In this document: in pieces, positions 33,879 through 42,906 of the stretch
How positions within the stretch are numbered: position 1 is the first letter of the stretch
Layout: every line of letters starts with the position of its first letter
Assembly (NCBI RefSeq): GCF_003467445.1
Contig: NZ_QSGS01000007.1
Span: forward strand, 62,001-126,000
Source of the DNA: Exiguobacterium sp. AM39-5BH
Lineage (GTDB): Bacteria > Bacillota > Bacilli > Exiguobacteriales > Exiguobacteriaceae
Direction of reading: 5' to 3'
DNA length: 64,000 nucleotides
Notes under the pieces: model-generated
What the model saw: the letters and a program-made list of their open reading frames with translations, nothing else
What the model was told of the DNA's origin: nothing
Databases searched by the model: none
Program-made: the position numbers and the translations under genes

Positions 33879-34477
33879 ATGACGTTCGCCCCGAGCGAGC
33901 GGGCGACTTGGACGGCCTGCATGACGTCAAGCGTCGCTTGTTTCAGAATGACGTCCGAGAAATCGACCCCATCCATCTCCGCCCCTACAAAATCGGCACC
34001 GGTGCAATCCGCGTGCTGCAACACGGCGCGGGACAAGACGGCGTTCGTCCAGCGTGATTCTTTCAAATCCGCACCGTATAAATCGGCCTCGGTCAACCGG
34101 ACACCGGACCAATCCATCTTCCGGAGCGGGGCGTGACGCAGATTGACGAACGACCAATCTCCTTCACGCACGACGACCCCTTCGAACGTGCATGACTCGA
34201 ACGACGAGCCTGTCATCTTGCAGTGGTCGAACTCGCTCAAAAACAGATTCGCCCCATTGAACTGACAGTTCAGGAACGAGCTGCCGCTGTGGCGCGAGGC
34301 ATTCCACTTCGAATCGGTGAAGTCACAGTTGATGAAGCGGCACTGTTCGGTCTCGAACTCCGTCGCATCGATATAGGTGAAGCGACAGTTCTCGAACGTC
34401 GTCTGCGTGAGTTGAACGTCACGGAGCGTCTCGTCCCGAAAATCTTCTCCTTCATAAATTGCATTTGAATGAAACAT
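33875..34477 (-). CDS. Pentapeptide-repeat protein
   Basis: 200 residues forming a right-handed quadrilateral helix: repeats of A(D/N)LxX type such as TTFENCRFTYIDATEFETEQ, CDFTDSKWN, CQFNGANLFLSEFDHCKM, LTEADLYGADLKESRWTNA and CTGADFVGAEMDGVDFSD. Related to the YisX/Qnr-like group, some of which mimic DNA and shield gyrase, but no role is proved for this branch. Translationally coupled to the aminoglycoside nucleotidyltransferase-like gene. Confidence 0.82.
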   Translation of the reverse strand: MFHSNAIYEGEDFRDETLRDVQLTQTTFENCRFTYIDATEFETEQCRFINCDFTDSKWNASRHSGSSFLNCQFNGANLFLSEFDHCKMTGSSFESCTFEGVVVREGDWSFVNLRHAPLRKMDWSGVRLTEADLYGADLKESRWTNAVLSRAVLQHADCTGADFVGAEMDGVDFSDVILKQATLDVMQAVQVARSLGANVI

Positions 34478-34531
34478 GGTTTGCCTCCTTGGCGTATACT
34501 AAAAAATAGTAAAAGAATGGGAGTGGTGAAC

Positions 34532-34978
34532 ATGGATATCGTATTTCCGACCGAGCACGGCACGTTCAATTATCGTGTCGCCGGCATCTGGGTCCAAGAC
34601 GGTCATTTGCTCGTTCATCGGAACGTGAACGATGACTTTTGGGCGTTGCCGGGCGGCCGGGTCGGCATCGGCGAAGAAGCCGAGCTCGCCTTGACGCGTG
34701 AGCTGCAAGAAGAACTCGAAGCGACACTGACGGGAACGACGTTCGCTTTCGTCTCCGAAAACTTCTTCACGTATTTGGAGCGCACCGTGCATGAGATCGG
34801 CATGTACTTTTATGTATCGGGTGACCTCCCGCTCCGGCATGGAGACTTCCACGGACCGGAAGGCGATCACCTCATCTATCGTTGGCAGCCGCTCGACGCG
34901 CTCCGGGACTTGAAACTCTTCCCGGAGACACTCTATGCGTTGCCGCAATCACTACCGCCCCACTTTATCGATCGCTGA
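34532..34978 (+). CDS. NUDIX hydrolase
   Basis: 148 residues. The NUDIX box GGRVGIGEEAELALTRELQEELEA (read as GGRVGIGEEAELALTREL then QEELEA) lies near residues 42-65 and supplies the REx2EExxE metal site. It hydrolyses a nucleoside diphosphate linked to another moiety; substrate unknown. GGGAG precedes ATG 34532; the frame to 34469 has no site. Its end overlaps a convergent phosphatase gene by 27 bases. Confidence 0.85.
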   Translation: MDIVFPTEHGTFNYRVAGIWVQDGHLLVHRNVNDDFWALPGGRVGIGEEAELALTRELQEELEATLTGTTFAFVSENFFTYLERTVHEIGMYFYVSGDLPLRHGDFHGPEGDHLIYRWQPLDALRDLKLFPETLYALPQSLPPHFIDR

Positions 34979-35659
34979 GCTTGATAGAATCGACTTCAAT
35001 TCGTGCAAGTCTTGAATCTCATATGTCGTCTCGACCGATGCCGCAATCTCGTGCGGATTGTACCAGCACGTGTCGAGCCCATACATGCGACCGCCGGCAA
35101 TGTCTGCCGTCAACGAGTCCCCGACGATGAGTCCGCGTTCCGGTGCCACGTTCGGAACTCGGTCAAATACATAGTCGAAAAATGGCTTCATCGGCTTTTG
35201 CGAACCGGTCGCGTCCGAGACGAACACGTCCTGGAAATAAGGGAGCAGTCCCGACGCTTCGAGCCGCTTGAACTGAGTCTCCGTCACACCATTCGTGACG
35301 ATATAGAGCGGATACTGCTCACTGAGCGTTCGGACGAGCTCGAGTGCCCCATCGATGATGTGCACCCCGTCGTGCAAATGGTCGCGATAGCGCTGTTCGA
35401 CTTCATGCGCGTCGATGGTGATGCCGAGCGTATCGAACAGTTGCGTGTGTCGGCCCATTAAGACGTCTTCCCGTCCGACCTCGCCACGCTCGAAGGCGCG
35501 CCATAATCCGTTATTGATCGTCACATACTGCTGTTTCAATTCATCCGTCATCCGAACGTTGTGGGCAGCGAGCAACTGCTCCAAGGCGACGTGCTCGCTC
35601 TGTTTAAAGTCGAGCAATGTATCGTCGACATCGAATAAAATCGCTTCATATCGTTTCAT
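34952..35659 (-). CDS. YjjG/YfnB-type noncanonical nucleotide phosphatase (HAD)
   Basis: 235 residues. Motif I is LFDVDDTLLDF, motif II IVTNGVTETQ, lysine motif GSQKPMKPFF, motif IV GDSLTADIAGG: HAD class I with a helical cap. Homologues YjjG and YfnB dephosphorylate noncanonical pyrimidine nucleotides. Single gene, convergent with the NUDIX gene. Confidence 0.85.
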   Translation of the reverse strand: MKRYEAILFDVDDTLLDFKQSEHVALEQLLAAHNVRMTDELKQQYVTINNGLWRAFERGEVGREDVLMGRHTQLFDTLGITIDAHEVEQRYRDHLHDGVHIIDGALELVRTLSEQYPLYIVTNGVTETQFKRLEASGLLPYFQDVFVSDATGSQKPMKPFFDYVFDRVPNVAPERGLIVGDSLTADIAGGRMYGLDTCWYNPHEIAASVETTYEIQDLHELKSILSSSAIDKVGR

Positions 35660-35731
35660 AATCAGAATTACCCCTCTCTGCCTCTAATGTACAGGAACGG
35701 ACCGAGAAGTTCAAAACAAGGAGTGAGTCAT

Positions 35732-36574
35732 ATGGCTAAACGACCTATCAGCAATCTCGAGTATTCAGGGGAAGAATTCGCGTCATTTTTCTATTTGGCC
35801 GATGAGATGTTCGGCATCGATTTTGGTGAATGGTACATGGCCGGCGAATGGACCGACCGCTATCGTTGTTACTCATTGACGTTTTATCGGAATGTCATCT
35901 CGAACGTCGGGATGAGCCGGATGACGATCGTGGCTGACGGAACCGCGCACGAAGCATATCAAATCGGGACGGTCATGACCGACGAGGATCGACAAGGACA
36001 AGGGCTCGCCACCCGCATCTTCAAGCATGTGTTCAAGCAACATGACACGGATGGGTTACCTTATTTTTTGGCTTGTGACGAAGGGGTTGCACCATTTTAC
36101 GAGCAACAGGGGTTCTCCGTCCAACCCGAACCGGAGCTATTCGTTTCAGTCTCGGGATCGGCTTCCCTACTCGAACATGTTGACGTCGATGCCGAACAGT
36201 GGCGTCGTTTCAAACTAGAGTCACTCCCGTTTTCACCGCGTCTGTATACGACAGACGACATGCACATTTGGATGTTCCATTACTATCAAGGGATGGACGA
36301 GGACGTGTATCGTTTCGATGACGTCCATGTCATTTATATGATTGAGCGCTCGCGCTTAAACTTGTATGCCGTGCTGTCGCCGCGGCCTGTCGATATGCGT
36401 GACGTCGTGGCCCGGCTCTCCTTTGAAGGCATCACCGAAATCGTCTTTAAATTCACGCCGGACCTGGACGGTGTGGAGCAACGTCCGTCCCGCGACGGCC
36501 AATGGATGATTCGCATGAACGAAGGACAATTTTTCCCGGAAGGTTGTCGCTTTCCTTATTTATCGAAAGCATGA
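35732..36574 (+). CDS. GNAT acetyltransferase with C-terminal extension
   Basis: 280 residues. The acetyl-CoA loop IGTVMTDEDRQGQGLATRIF lies near residue 75, and YEQQGFSV closes the GNAT core at about 130. The remaining 150 residues (RPVDMRDVVARLSFEGITEIVFKF region) look like a second, degenerate domain. AAGGAG precedes ATG 35732. No substrate clue. Confidence 0.75.
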   Translation: MAKRPISNLEYSGEEFASFFYLADEMFGIDFGEWYMAGEWTDRYRCYSLTFYRNVISNVGMSRMTIVADGTAHEAYQIGTVMTDEDRQGQGLATRIFKHVFKQHDTDGLPYFLACDEGVAPFYEQQGFSVQPEPELFVSVSGSASLLEHVDVDAEQWRRFKLESLPFSPRLYTTDDMHIWMFHYYQGMDEDVYRFDDVHVIYMIERSRLNLYAVLSPRPVDMRDVVARLSFEGITEIVFKFTPDLDGVEQRPSRDGQWMIRMNEGQFFPEGCRFPYLSKA

Positions 36575-36604
36575 AAAAAACTCGCCTTAGGGGCGAGTTT
36601 TTTG
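36571..36604. terminator. Bidirectional terminator
   Basis: AAACTCGCC / GGCGAGTTT with four-base loop, A7 on one side and T6 on the other, between convergent genes. Confidence 0.9.
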
Positions 36605-37534
36605 CGTATGGAAGGCATGTCCGAGCGACTGCGCCGCTTCTTTGACGGCTCGTCGCGCTTCCGGAACGTATGCGTAGTAGTTGACGAAGCCGTGGATGAG
36701 TCCTCCGTAATTGTGATACGTCACCGGGACACCGAGACTAATCAATTTATTGGCGTACGCTCGGCCGAGGTCACGGAGCGGGTCATATTCTGCCGTCAAC
36801 AGCGTCGTCGGCGGCAGTTTCGCCAAATGTGGCGAAACGATCGGCGAGGCGTAGGGGTGGGTCAATTCAGTCTCGTCATGAAAGTATTGGTGTTGGAACC
36901 AACGAATCAACGCCTCGTCGAGCAAATAGCCGGTCGCATACTCGATTAACGATAACGGCAGATTCTCCTCAGTCCCCGTCACCGGATAAAATAACAGCTG
37001 ATGCATGGCGAGGGGACGGCCTTGCTCGATGGCCATCAAAGCGCTGACCGTGGCGAGCGTCCCCCCGGCGCTGTCACCGCCGACGGCGATGCGCTCGGCA
37101 TCAATTTCAAGATCCGAGGCGTGATTCGCGATCCAGACGAGCGCCTCATAACTGTCGTAGACGGCCGTCGGGAATTTATGTTCCGGCGCGAGTCGGTAAC
37201 CGACCGAGATGACGGTACAATCCGCCTCGTTCGCAATCGTCCGGCAAATCGCATCATGCGTGTCGAGACTCCCCGTGACATAGCCACCCCCGTGGTAATA
37301 GACGAGGACAGGCGCAATCCCATGACCCGTCCGATAGATGCGAATTGGAAGTGAGCGATTCGGAAGCGTGATCCAGCGCTCCTCGACATCATATACATGC
37401 TCTCTATGTTGAAACCGGGTCATCATTGCGTCTTCTTGTCGTCTTAATTCGAGCGGATCCAATTGGTCATATGTGGTCGAGAGCTGATTTTGAAACTGGT
37501 TCAAATAAAATTGAATCGTCGGATTGACTGGCAA
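36587..37534 (-). CDS. Alpha/beta-hydrolase esterase (hormone-sensitive-lipase family)
   Basis: 315 residues. The oxyanion motif YYHGGGYVTGS near residue 80 and the nucleophile motif VGGDSAGGTLA near 150 define the HSL/family IV esterases; the acid is in AEYDPLRD and the histidine in GLIHGF. It cleaves short-chain esters in the cytoplasm. Single gene ending in the shared terminator. Confidence 0.88.
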   Translation of the reverse strand: MPVNPTIQFYLNQFQNQLSTTYDQLDPLELRRQEDAMMTRFQHREHVYDVEERWITLPNRSLPIRIYRTGHGIAPVLVYYHGGGYVTGSLDTHDAICRTIANEADCTVISVGYRLAPEHKFPTAVYDSYEALVWIANHASDLEIDAERIAVGGDSAGGTLATVSALMAIEQGRPLAMHQLLFYPVTGTEENLPLSLIEYATGYLLDEALIRWFQHQYFHDETELTHPYASPIVSPHLAKLPPTTLLTAEYDPLRDLGRAYANKLISLGVPVTYHNYGGLIHGFVNYYAYVPEARRAVKEAAQSLGHAFHTQKTRP

Positions 37535-37593
37535 CGGGAATCCCTTCTTTCTCTTTTAGGCGTTCAGTTGTCTATTCCCAGCCGCGTCTGAGC

Positions 37594-37953
37594 TTAAGCA
37601 GATTCACGTGCTTTTTGCAAAGCACGACGATACATATACGCCAAAACGACACCACTCGCGTAAACAATGGTCCAGACATTCACGAGGATAGACTGGCCAA
37701 TCGGCTTGAAGAAATAATCCCACGCCCCATCGACATGCCAAACCATCGCCGTGGAAATGACATACGATACGATGAGCCCACATGCGAGCCACGGGAACAT
37801 CTCACGCCGCCCAAACCACCACACACTCGACCACACGATCGCTGGAATCAGAAGATAACCGAGCGCATTCCCCCATAGAAAGTCTGCCGCTGTCACGAAA
37901 AAGCCCCACGGCAGACACAAGATCGCGACAAAAATGATTCGTCCGAGCATCAT
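37594..37953 (-). CDS. Small membrane protein, last gene of the PadR unit
   Basis: 119 residues with four membrane helices (IIFVAILCLPWGFFVTAADF, GYLLIPAIVWSSVWWF, CGLIVSYVISTAMVW, ILVNVWTIVYASGVVLAYMY). ATG 37953 overlaps the preceding stop (ATGA), so it is coupled to the HAAS-type protein. No family named; function unknown. Confidence 0.6.
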   Translation of the reverse strand: MMLGRIIFVAILCLPWGFFVTAADFLWGNALGYLLIPAIVWSSVWWFGRREMFPWLACGLIVSYVISTAMVWHVDGAWDYFFKPIGQSILVNVWTIVYASGVVLAYMYRRALQKARESA

Positions 37954-38705
37954 GCTTGCCCCTGTTGATTCTTTTTCCACCAGACGAACAAGAAGACTCC
38001 CATCCCGACGAACAGAATCAGCATCGAGAAAATAAGTTGTTGCTCGAGCGGCAAACTCGTCTGGGCAAACGCGTATTGCGGCCCAAACAACAGTAGCGGA
38101 ATGATCAGATTGATCCATGTCTTCGTCCACACCGAGACGGTGAGCAACGTGACGACGGCCAGTCCGAACAATACGAGTTGACCGGTTGGACCGAACACGA
38201 TCGTCGGGGTCTCGACGAAGATGTCGAGGATCATCAGCCCGAGGAACAATGTCATCGGCAGCGCAGCGAGCGTGATGTACGTCGCCCCATTTTTAAAGTT
38301 GCTTTCTTTTGAGCGGACCGACATGTGGCGGAACGCTTGTGAGGCGGCCAGCAAGAAGAGGACGGCGATGAGCGGGAACCCAATCAACTGGACCGTCGAG
38401 AATGTCATCTCGCCTTGAATGAAATTAGCGATGATGATGTAGGCGAACACGTTCGGAATGATCATCGCAACAATTTTGACGAATCCCTTCACGTCAAACG
38501 TCATCTCGCTTCCGAGGTGTTGCATGTAGTCTTTGGGGCTCTGGCCGACGACCTCGTCCACACCTTTTCCCGCTCGTTCCGCTTCTTCGAGATGGTCTTT
38601 TAACTCCTCGACAACTTCTTTTACTTCATCTTCCGATTTCCCGCTCGACATGAGATATACCGCCAAGTCATCCAAAAAATCACGACTCTTTTTTGAAAGT
38701 TCCAT
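37950..38705 (-). CDS. HAAS-domain membrane protein paired with PadR regulator
   Basis: 251 residues. The N-terminal 70 residues (KKSRDFLDDLAVYLMSSGKS, VVEELKDHLEEAERAGK) form the HAAS helical domain typical of membrane proteins encoded next to PadR regulators; six or seven membrane helices follow. AGAGGGG is seven bases from ATG 38705 and one from ATG 38711. It overlaps the padR gene by 26 bases and the next gene by 4. Confidence 0.7.
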   Translation of the reverse strand: MELSKKSRDFLDDLAVYLMSSGKSEDEVKEVVEELKDHLEEAERAGKGVDEVVGQSPKDYMQHLGSEMTFDVKGFVKIVAMIIPNVFAYIIIANFIQGEMTFSTVQLIGFPLIAVLFLLAASQAFRHMSVRSKESNFKNGATYITLAALPMTLFLGLMILDIFVETPTIVFGPTGQLVLFGLAVVTLLTVSVWTKTWINLIIPLLLFGPQYAFAQTSLPLEQQLIFSMLILFVGMGVFLFVWWKKNQQGQA

Positions 38706-39033
38706 CTTCATTCCCCTCTCCGAGTACGCGGTCGACACCGCTTGACACTTCCGCCCAACGTTGTTTGAAGGCCAGCAACTCTTGGTGCCCCGCCTCCGTC
38801 AAAATGTAATATTTTCGTTTCGGTCCCCCTGATGGTAACGCTTTTTGGACCGTCTCGACCCACCCTTCTTTCTTCATCCGTAACAGGACCGGGTAAATAC
38901 TGCCCTCACTCACCATCGTGAATCCGTACGCCTGCAACTTCTCCGACATCTCATAGCCGTACGTCTCTCCTTTATCGATGATGGCCAACAGGCACCCTTC
39001 GAGCAATCCTTTTAACATTTGACTCATTGCCAT
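38680..39033 (-). CDS. PadR-family transcriptional regulator
   Basis: 117 residues. The winged-helix core GLLEGCLLAIIDKGETYGYEMSEKL (GETYGYEM motif near residue 25), VSEGSIYPVLLRMKKEGWV and the wing RKYYILTEAGHQEL are classic PadR. It heads a three-gene unit with two membrane proteins and likely represses its own promoter through the inverted repeat just upstream. GTGAGG precedes ATG 39033. Confidence 0.88.
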   Translation of the reverse strand: MAMSQMLKGLLEGCLLAIIDKGETYGYEMSEKLQAYGFTMVSEGSIYPVLLRMKKEGWVETVQKALPSGGPKRKYYILTEAGHQELLAFKQRWAEVSSGVDRVLGEGNEDGTFKKES

Positions 39034-39054
39034 GGCGTGACCTCACTTTCATCA

Positions 39055-39125
39055 AACTAACTTGTTATACATAATAGTAATGGAAGACACTGCCAATTGC
39101 AACTACTTTGTAAAACAAGTTAGTT
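39055..39125. promoter_or_regulatory. Long inverted repeat between padR and the aldehyde dehydrogenase gene
   Basis: AACTAACTTGT at 39055-39065 and its exact reverse complement ACAAGTTAGTT at 39115-39125, 49 bases apart, flank the AT-rich promoter region of padR. The two half-sites could be one operator pair for PadR acting on padR and perhaps on the divergent dehydrogenase gene. Confidence 0.55.
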
Positions 39126-39203
39126 GCGCATCGAGAGGTTTATTTTTTCAAATCAGGTGAATACTTCTTAAGGTGAAGCAAAAAGATAAAGGAGTGTTTG
39201 AAC

Positions 39204-40661
39204 ATGCATACCGATTTTACGAAGATGTACATTGATGGCCAATGGGTCGAAGGGTCAAGCGACAAATCGATCGATAACACCAACCCGTTCACGGACGAGA
39301 CATTGTTCTCGATTCGTTCGGCCGACGAGTCTGATCTCGACAAGGCTTATGCCGTTGCGAAAGAAGCACAAACCGAATGGGCGACGATTCTGCCGCAAAA
39401 TCGACGCGCCTTGATCGAAAAATTTGCTGAACTGACGCTTCAGTATAAAGATGACATCATCGACTGGCTCGTCAAAGAGTCAGGTAGCACGCGCATCAAA
39501 GCAGAAGGTGAATTTTTAGCATCGATGGCGATCATCAAGGAAGCGGCGACGTTCCCGTTCCGCATGGATGGGCTCATCAAGCCGTCGATCGTCCCGAACA
39601 AAGAGAACCGAGTCTACCGGAAACCGCTCGGCGTCATCGGCGTCATCAGCCCATGGAACTTCCCGTTCCACCTCGCGGTCCGCTCAATCGTTTCCGCGCT
39701 CGCGACAGGCAATACCGTCGTCGTCAAACCGGCGACGGCGACTCCCGTCACAGGTGGTCTCCTGTTCGCCTCGTTATTTGAAGAGGCCGGCCTTCCGAAA
39801 GGCGTCTTGAACGTCGTTGTCGGTCGCGGTTCGGAGATTGGGGACGCCATCGTCGAGCACCCGGTGCCAAAGCTTATCTCGTTCACTGGTTCGACCGAGG
39901 TCGGCAAAGGCATCGCCGAGAAGGCCGGACGCCTGTTGAAGAAAACAGCGCTCGAACTCGGCGGGAATAACGTCTTCGTCGTGTTAGACGACGCCGACAT
40001 CGACCGTGCCGTCGAATCGGCCGTCTACTCGAAGTTCTATCATCAAGGGCAAATCTGTATGTCGACGAACCGGATTCTCGTCGCCGAGTCGATTCACGAT
40101 GCGTTCCTTGAAAAATTTGTGGAGCGGGTTCGCGCCTTGAAGTTCGGCAATCCGAACGAATCGGATACACAAGTCGGGCCGCTCATCGATCACGATCAAG
40201 TCGACCGTATCCTCGATCAAATCAAGCAGACGGTCGACGCCGGTGCGACGCTCCAGGTCGGCGGCAACGCTGACGGGAACGTGCTCGAGCCGACTGTTGT
40301 AAGTGGTGTCACGAATGATATGCCGCTCGCGAAAAATGAGATTTTCGGACCGGTCGCCGTCGTCCTGTCGTTCAAAGACGACGCCGAGGCGCTCCAACTC
40401 TCGAACGAACTCCCGTACGGACTGAGCGGTGCCGTCCACGGTTCAATCTATCGCGCGACCGAGTTCGCCCGCCAAGTCGAGACGGGGATGATTCACGTCA
40501 ACGACCAATCGGTGAACGACGAGCCGCACTTGCCGTTCGGCGGTGAGAAAGATTCTGGTCTTGGCCGTTTCAACGGCGAATGGGTGCTTGAGGAGTTCAC
40601 GACGCTCCAATGGGTATCTGTCATGCATGACCGCCGTGAATACAAACCGTTCTTCTCATAA
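39204..40661 (+). CDS. Aldehyde dehydrogenase family protein
   Basis: 485 residues, full length. ISPWNFPFHL, the NAD-binding GSTEVGKGIAEKAG, general base ELGGNN and catalytic cysteine in GQICMSTNRI are all present; the C-terminal PFGGEKDSGLGRFNGEW resembles YfmT/benzaldehyde (vanillin) dehydrogenases. It oxidises aldehydes to acids with NAD(P). AAAGGAG precedes ATG 39204; TTG 39198 is less likely. Confidence 0.9.
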   Translation: MHTDFTKMYIDGQWVEGSSDKSIDNTNPFTDETLFSIRSADESDLDKAYAVAKEAQTEWATILPQNRRALIEKFAELTLQYKDDIIDWLVKESGSTRIKAEGEFLASMAIIKEAATFPFRMDGLIKPSIVPNKENRVYRKPLGVIGVISPWNFPFHLAVRSIVSALATGNTVVVKPATATPVTGGLLFASLFEEAGLPKGVLNVVVGRGSEIGDAIVEHPVPKLISFTGSTEVGKGIAEKAGRLLKKTALELGGNNVFVVLDDADIDRAVESAVYSKFYHQGQICMSTNRILVAESIHDAFLEKFVERVRALKFGNPNESDTQVGPLIDHDQVDRILDQIKQTVDAGATLQVGGNADGNVLEPTVVSGVTNDMPLAKNEIFGPVAVVLSFKDDAEALQLSNELPYGLSGAVHGSIYRATEFARQVETGMIHVNDQSVNDEPHLPFGGEKDSGLGRFNGEWVLEEFTTLQWVSVMHDRREYKPFFS

Positions 40662-40666
40662 ACAGC

Positions 40667-40709
40667 AAAAAGCGTGTTGATCCGTTCGCGGACCGACACG
40701 CTTTTTTAG
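40667..40709. terminator. Bidirectional terminator
   Basis: AAAAAGCGTGT / ACACGCTTTTTT around an 18-base partly paired loop, between convergent genes. Confidence 0.85.
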
Positions 40710-41044
40710 ATTTTTTTCACGAATTCTGACTTGAGCTTCATCGCGCCGAAACCGTCAATCTTGCAGTCGATGTCATGGTCCCCATCGACGAGACGGATGC
40801 CTTTCACTTTCGTGCCTTGTTTGACGACGAGCGACGTCCCTTTCACCTTTAAATCTTTGATGACCGTGACCGTGTCCCCGTCTTGGAGCACGTTTCCGTT
40901 CGCGTCTTTGATTTGTGCGTCCGCTTCTGCTTCAGCCGCCTCACTCGGCGACCATTCGTACGCACATTCCGGGCAGACGAGCAAATTTCCATCCTCGTAC
41001 GTGTACGACGACTGACATTTTGGGCAATTCGGTAGTTCTGTCAT
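40706..41044 (-). CDS. PhnA/YjdM-family zinc-ribbon protein
   Basis: 112 residues. A four-cysteine zinc ribbon ([21 protein letters not shown] in sequence, two CPxC knuckles at residues 7 and 24) leads into the conserved [14 protein letters not shown] and the [19 protein letters not shown] barrel. Despite the name, a phosphonate role for stand-alone members is not established. GGGGGAA precedes ATG 41044. Confidence 0.88.
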   Translation of the reverse strand: MTELPNCPKCQSSYTYEDGNLLVCPECAYEWSPSEAAEAEADAQIKDANGNVLQDGDTVTVIKDLKVKGTSLVVKQGTKVKGIRLVDGDHDIDCKIDGFGAMKLKSEFVKKI

Positions 41045-41110
41045 GCTGATTCCCCCATTCGATTCACTGTTCACATTATACCGTAATTTCAGAAGTCCGA
41101 CAGCTAGTGG

Positions 41111-41623
41111 TCAGCCTTCTTGCGGAACCTCGGGACCTTTCAAATCGAGTTGGTAAAATGATAGATCAAGCCATTTTCCGAACTTGTAGCCAGCTCGTTT
41201 AATCGTTCCGGAATGGACGAATCCTAATTTTTCATGCGCTTTGACACTCGCGATGTTGGCAGCATCGATGCCACCGATCATCGTCTTCACATCCCGCTCT
41301 TCACCGATCCGGATAATTTCTCGGAGCAACTTATTTCCGATTCCTTTCCCGCGGTAACCGGGATGAACATACACTGAGTGTTCGACCGTATAATGATAGG
41401 CCGGCCATGGACGGAAGGGTCCGAACGTGGCGAATCCCATGACGACATCGCCTTCCTCCCAAACAATGATGGGAAGTTTGCCCGCTTTTTTCTCTTCATA
41501 CCAAGTGATTCGATTTTGGAGCGTCACCGGCTCGTAGTGATAGACGGCGGTGCTGTTGACGATGGCATCATTATAAATATGTAGGACGGCCTGAAGGTCG
41601 TCGCGTCGGCAATTTCGAATCAT
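41111..41623 (-). CDS. Phosphinothricin/methionine-sulfone type N-acetyltransferase (GNAT)
   Basis: 170 residues. The start IRNCRRDDLQAVLHIYNDAI, GFATFGPFRPWPAYHYTVE, the acetyl-CoA loop HPGYRGKGIGNKLL and GGIDAANIASVKAHEKLGF follow the Pat/MnaT subfamily closely. It probably acetylates an amino-acid analogue such as methionine sulfoximine. Confidence 0.85.
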   Translation of the reverse strand: MIRNCRRDDLQAVLHIYNDAIVNSTAVYHYEPVTLQNRITWYEEKKAGKLPIIVWEEGDVVMGFATFGPFRPWPAYHYTVEHSVYVHPGYRGKGIGNKLLREIIRIGEERDVKTMIGGIDAANIASVKAHEKLGFVHSGTIKRAGYKFGKWLDLSFYQLDLKGPEVPQEG

Positions 41624-41699
41624 GCGAACACCACTTTCTAAGCGTTTTCTTCATTATACGGAGTCTCCCGGAAAAACACACGCGTGAATAAGTGTACAT

Positions 41700-41727
41700 A
41701 AAAAAGTCAGCCTTATGCGGCTGACCC
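41700..41727 (-). terminator. Rho-independent terminator
   Basis: GTCAGCC / GGCTGAC with T6 on the minus strand, just after the cysteine-rich protein gene. Confidence 0.85.
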
Positions 41728-41733
41728 ATTCAT

Positions 41734-42060
41734 TTAAGCGGCCAATCGATCACATACCGATGCACACTCGAAACAAACGCGGGCGCACTCCTGACAGTGC
41801 CCATGCTTATGCTTCTCACATTCTTGGGCGCACGCCTTACAGACGACCGCACAAGCCCGGGCGAGTTCGGGCACGAACGCCGAATCTCGCGTCATCGCCT
41901 CGGCGAGAAACGAACAGATGGCGGCGCACTCCCGGTCGAGCCGGATGCAGTCAACCATCATCTTGACGTCATGTTCTTCCAGGCACGACTCGAGACAGTA
42001 ATTACACGTCTCCACACAATCACGTAACGTCTCCAGTTCATTTGCATAAATCCGATGCAT
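41734..42060 (-). CDS. Cysteine-rich four-helix copper-storage protein (DUF326/Csp-like)
   Basis: 108 residues with about sixteen cysteines set along four helices as Cx2-3C pairs: CVETCNYCLESC, CIRLDRECAAIC, CAVVCKACAQEC, CQECARVCFECASVC. Csp proteins fill the core of such a bundle with Cu(I). No export signal, so it would act in the cytoplasm, like Csp3 and Bacillus YhjQ. AAAAGGAGG precedes ATG 42060. Confidence 0.85.
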   Translation of the reverse strand: MHRIYANELETLRDCVETCNYCLESCLEEHDVKMMVDCIRLDRECAAICSFLAEAMTRDSAFVPELARACAVVCKACAQECEKHKHGHCQECARVCFECASVCDRLAA

Positions 42061-42141
42061 ACAATCAGCCTCCTTTTCCAAAACGAAGTGACAGTCACAT
42101 CTTCTTTATTCCCTAATCTTCAAAAGAAAAACGACCGTCGA

Positions 42142-42753
42142 CTAGTGTCTCGGATCGTTCACAAACGTGCGGTATAAATAGGCGACTCCGTTCAACAAAC
42201 GCTCTGAATAGCGCTTCGGCATGAAACGGAGCCGATAGAGCCGATACATCCGCTTCAAATCTTCCCATTGGTGATCGACGTGTTGCCCTTGCCGGAAACG
42301 GGCTAAATCAATCAAATAGATGCGGCCGTCTGGTGTGAGAATCAGATTTCGCAAATGGACATCAGAGGGAGTCAGACCCAGACGCCGTGCCGCGGCGAGC
42401 GCTGCGTCGACCTGCTTGATATACGACGCATCAATCCAAATCCCTTCCGTCAAACATTCGAATAGCGTCTTGCCCTCGATGTAGTCGATGACGATATAAT
42501 TCACACCTGCTTCATACAAGCGTGGGAATTGAGGTAACCCTTCGAGCGTTCGATAAATCACAGCCTCTTCAGCTGCAATATGCGTATAATCCGGAAAGAA
42601 CACTTTGACGACGAGTCGCGTGTCTTTTATGCGAAACACGGCGGCACTGCGCCCAATCCCGTGCAGTTCGAGATCGGCATGAGCGGCGGTCACGTATGTT
42701 TCCTGACCTTGTTGCTCAAACGTGACGTTCGCATATTGTTCGTAATGATTCAT
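42142..42753 (-). CDS. Serine/threonine-kinase-like protein (YrzF type)
   Basis: 203 residues, a trimmed kinase fold. LVVKVFFPDY holds the ATP-anchoring lysine, IVIDYIEGKTLFE the hinge, SDVHLRNLILTPDG the catalytic-loop equivalent (HLRN rather than HRD), and IYLIDLARF the DLA in place of DFG. It is shorter than eukaryote-type kinases and close to small Bacillus kinase-like proteins of unclear activity. AGAGGAG precedes ATG 42753. Confidence 0.75.
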   Translation of the reverse strand: MNHYEQYANVTFEQQGQETYVTAAHADLELHGIGRSAAVFRIKDTRLVVKVFFPDYTHIAAEEAVIYRTLEGLPQFPRLYEAGVNYIVIDYIEGKTLFECLTEGIWIDASYIKQVDAALAAARRLGLTPSDVHLRNLILTPDGRIYLIDLARFRQGQHVDHQWEDLKRMYRLYRLRFMPKRYSERLLNGVAYLYRTFVNDPRH

Positions 42754-42906
42754 AAGTCACTCCTCTTTTTCTAATCATCTCTGTCTCATCATAACTGAAA
42801 TCGTTTAAATTTGACTCAGTTTGCGTCCTTTTAATACGCCCTATAAGTGACGCCTCGTTCGTTTATCCTTATAATGAAAGCGACACACATTGAGGAGGAA
42901 CTGACC

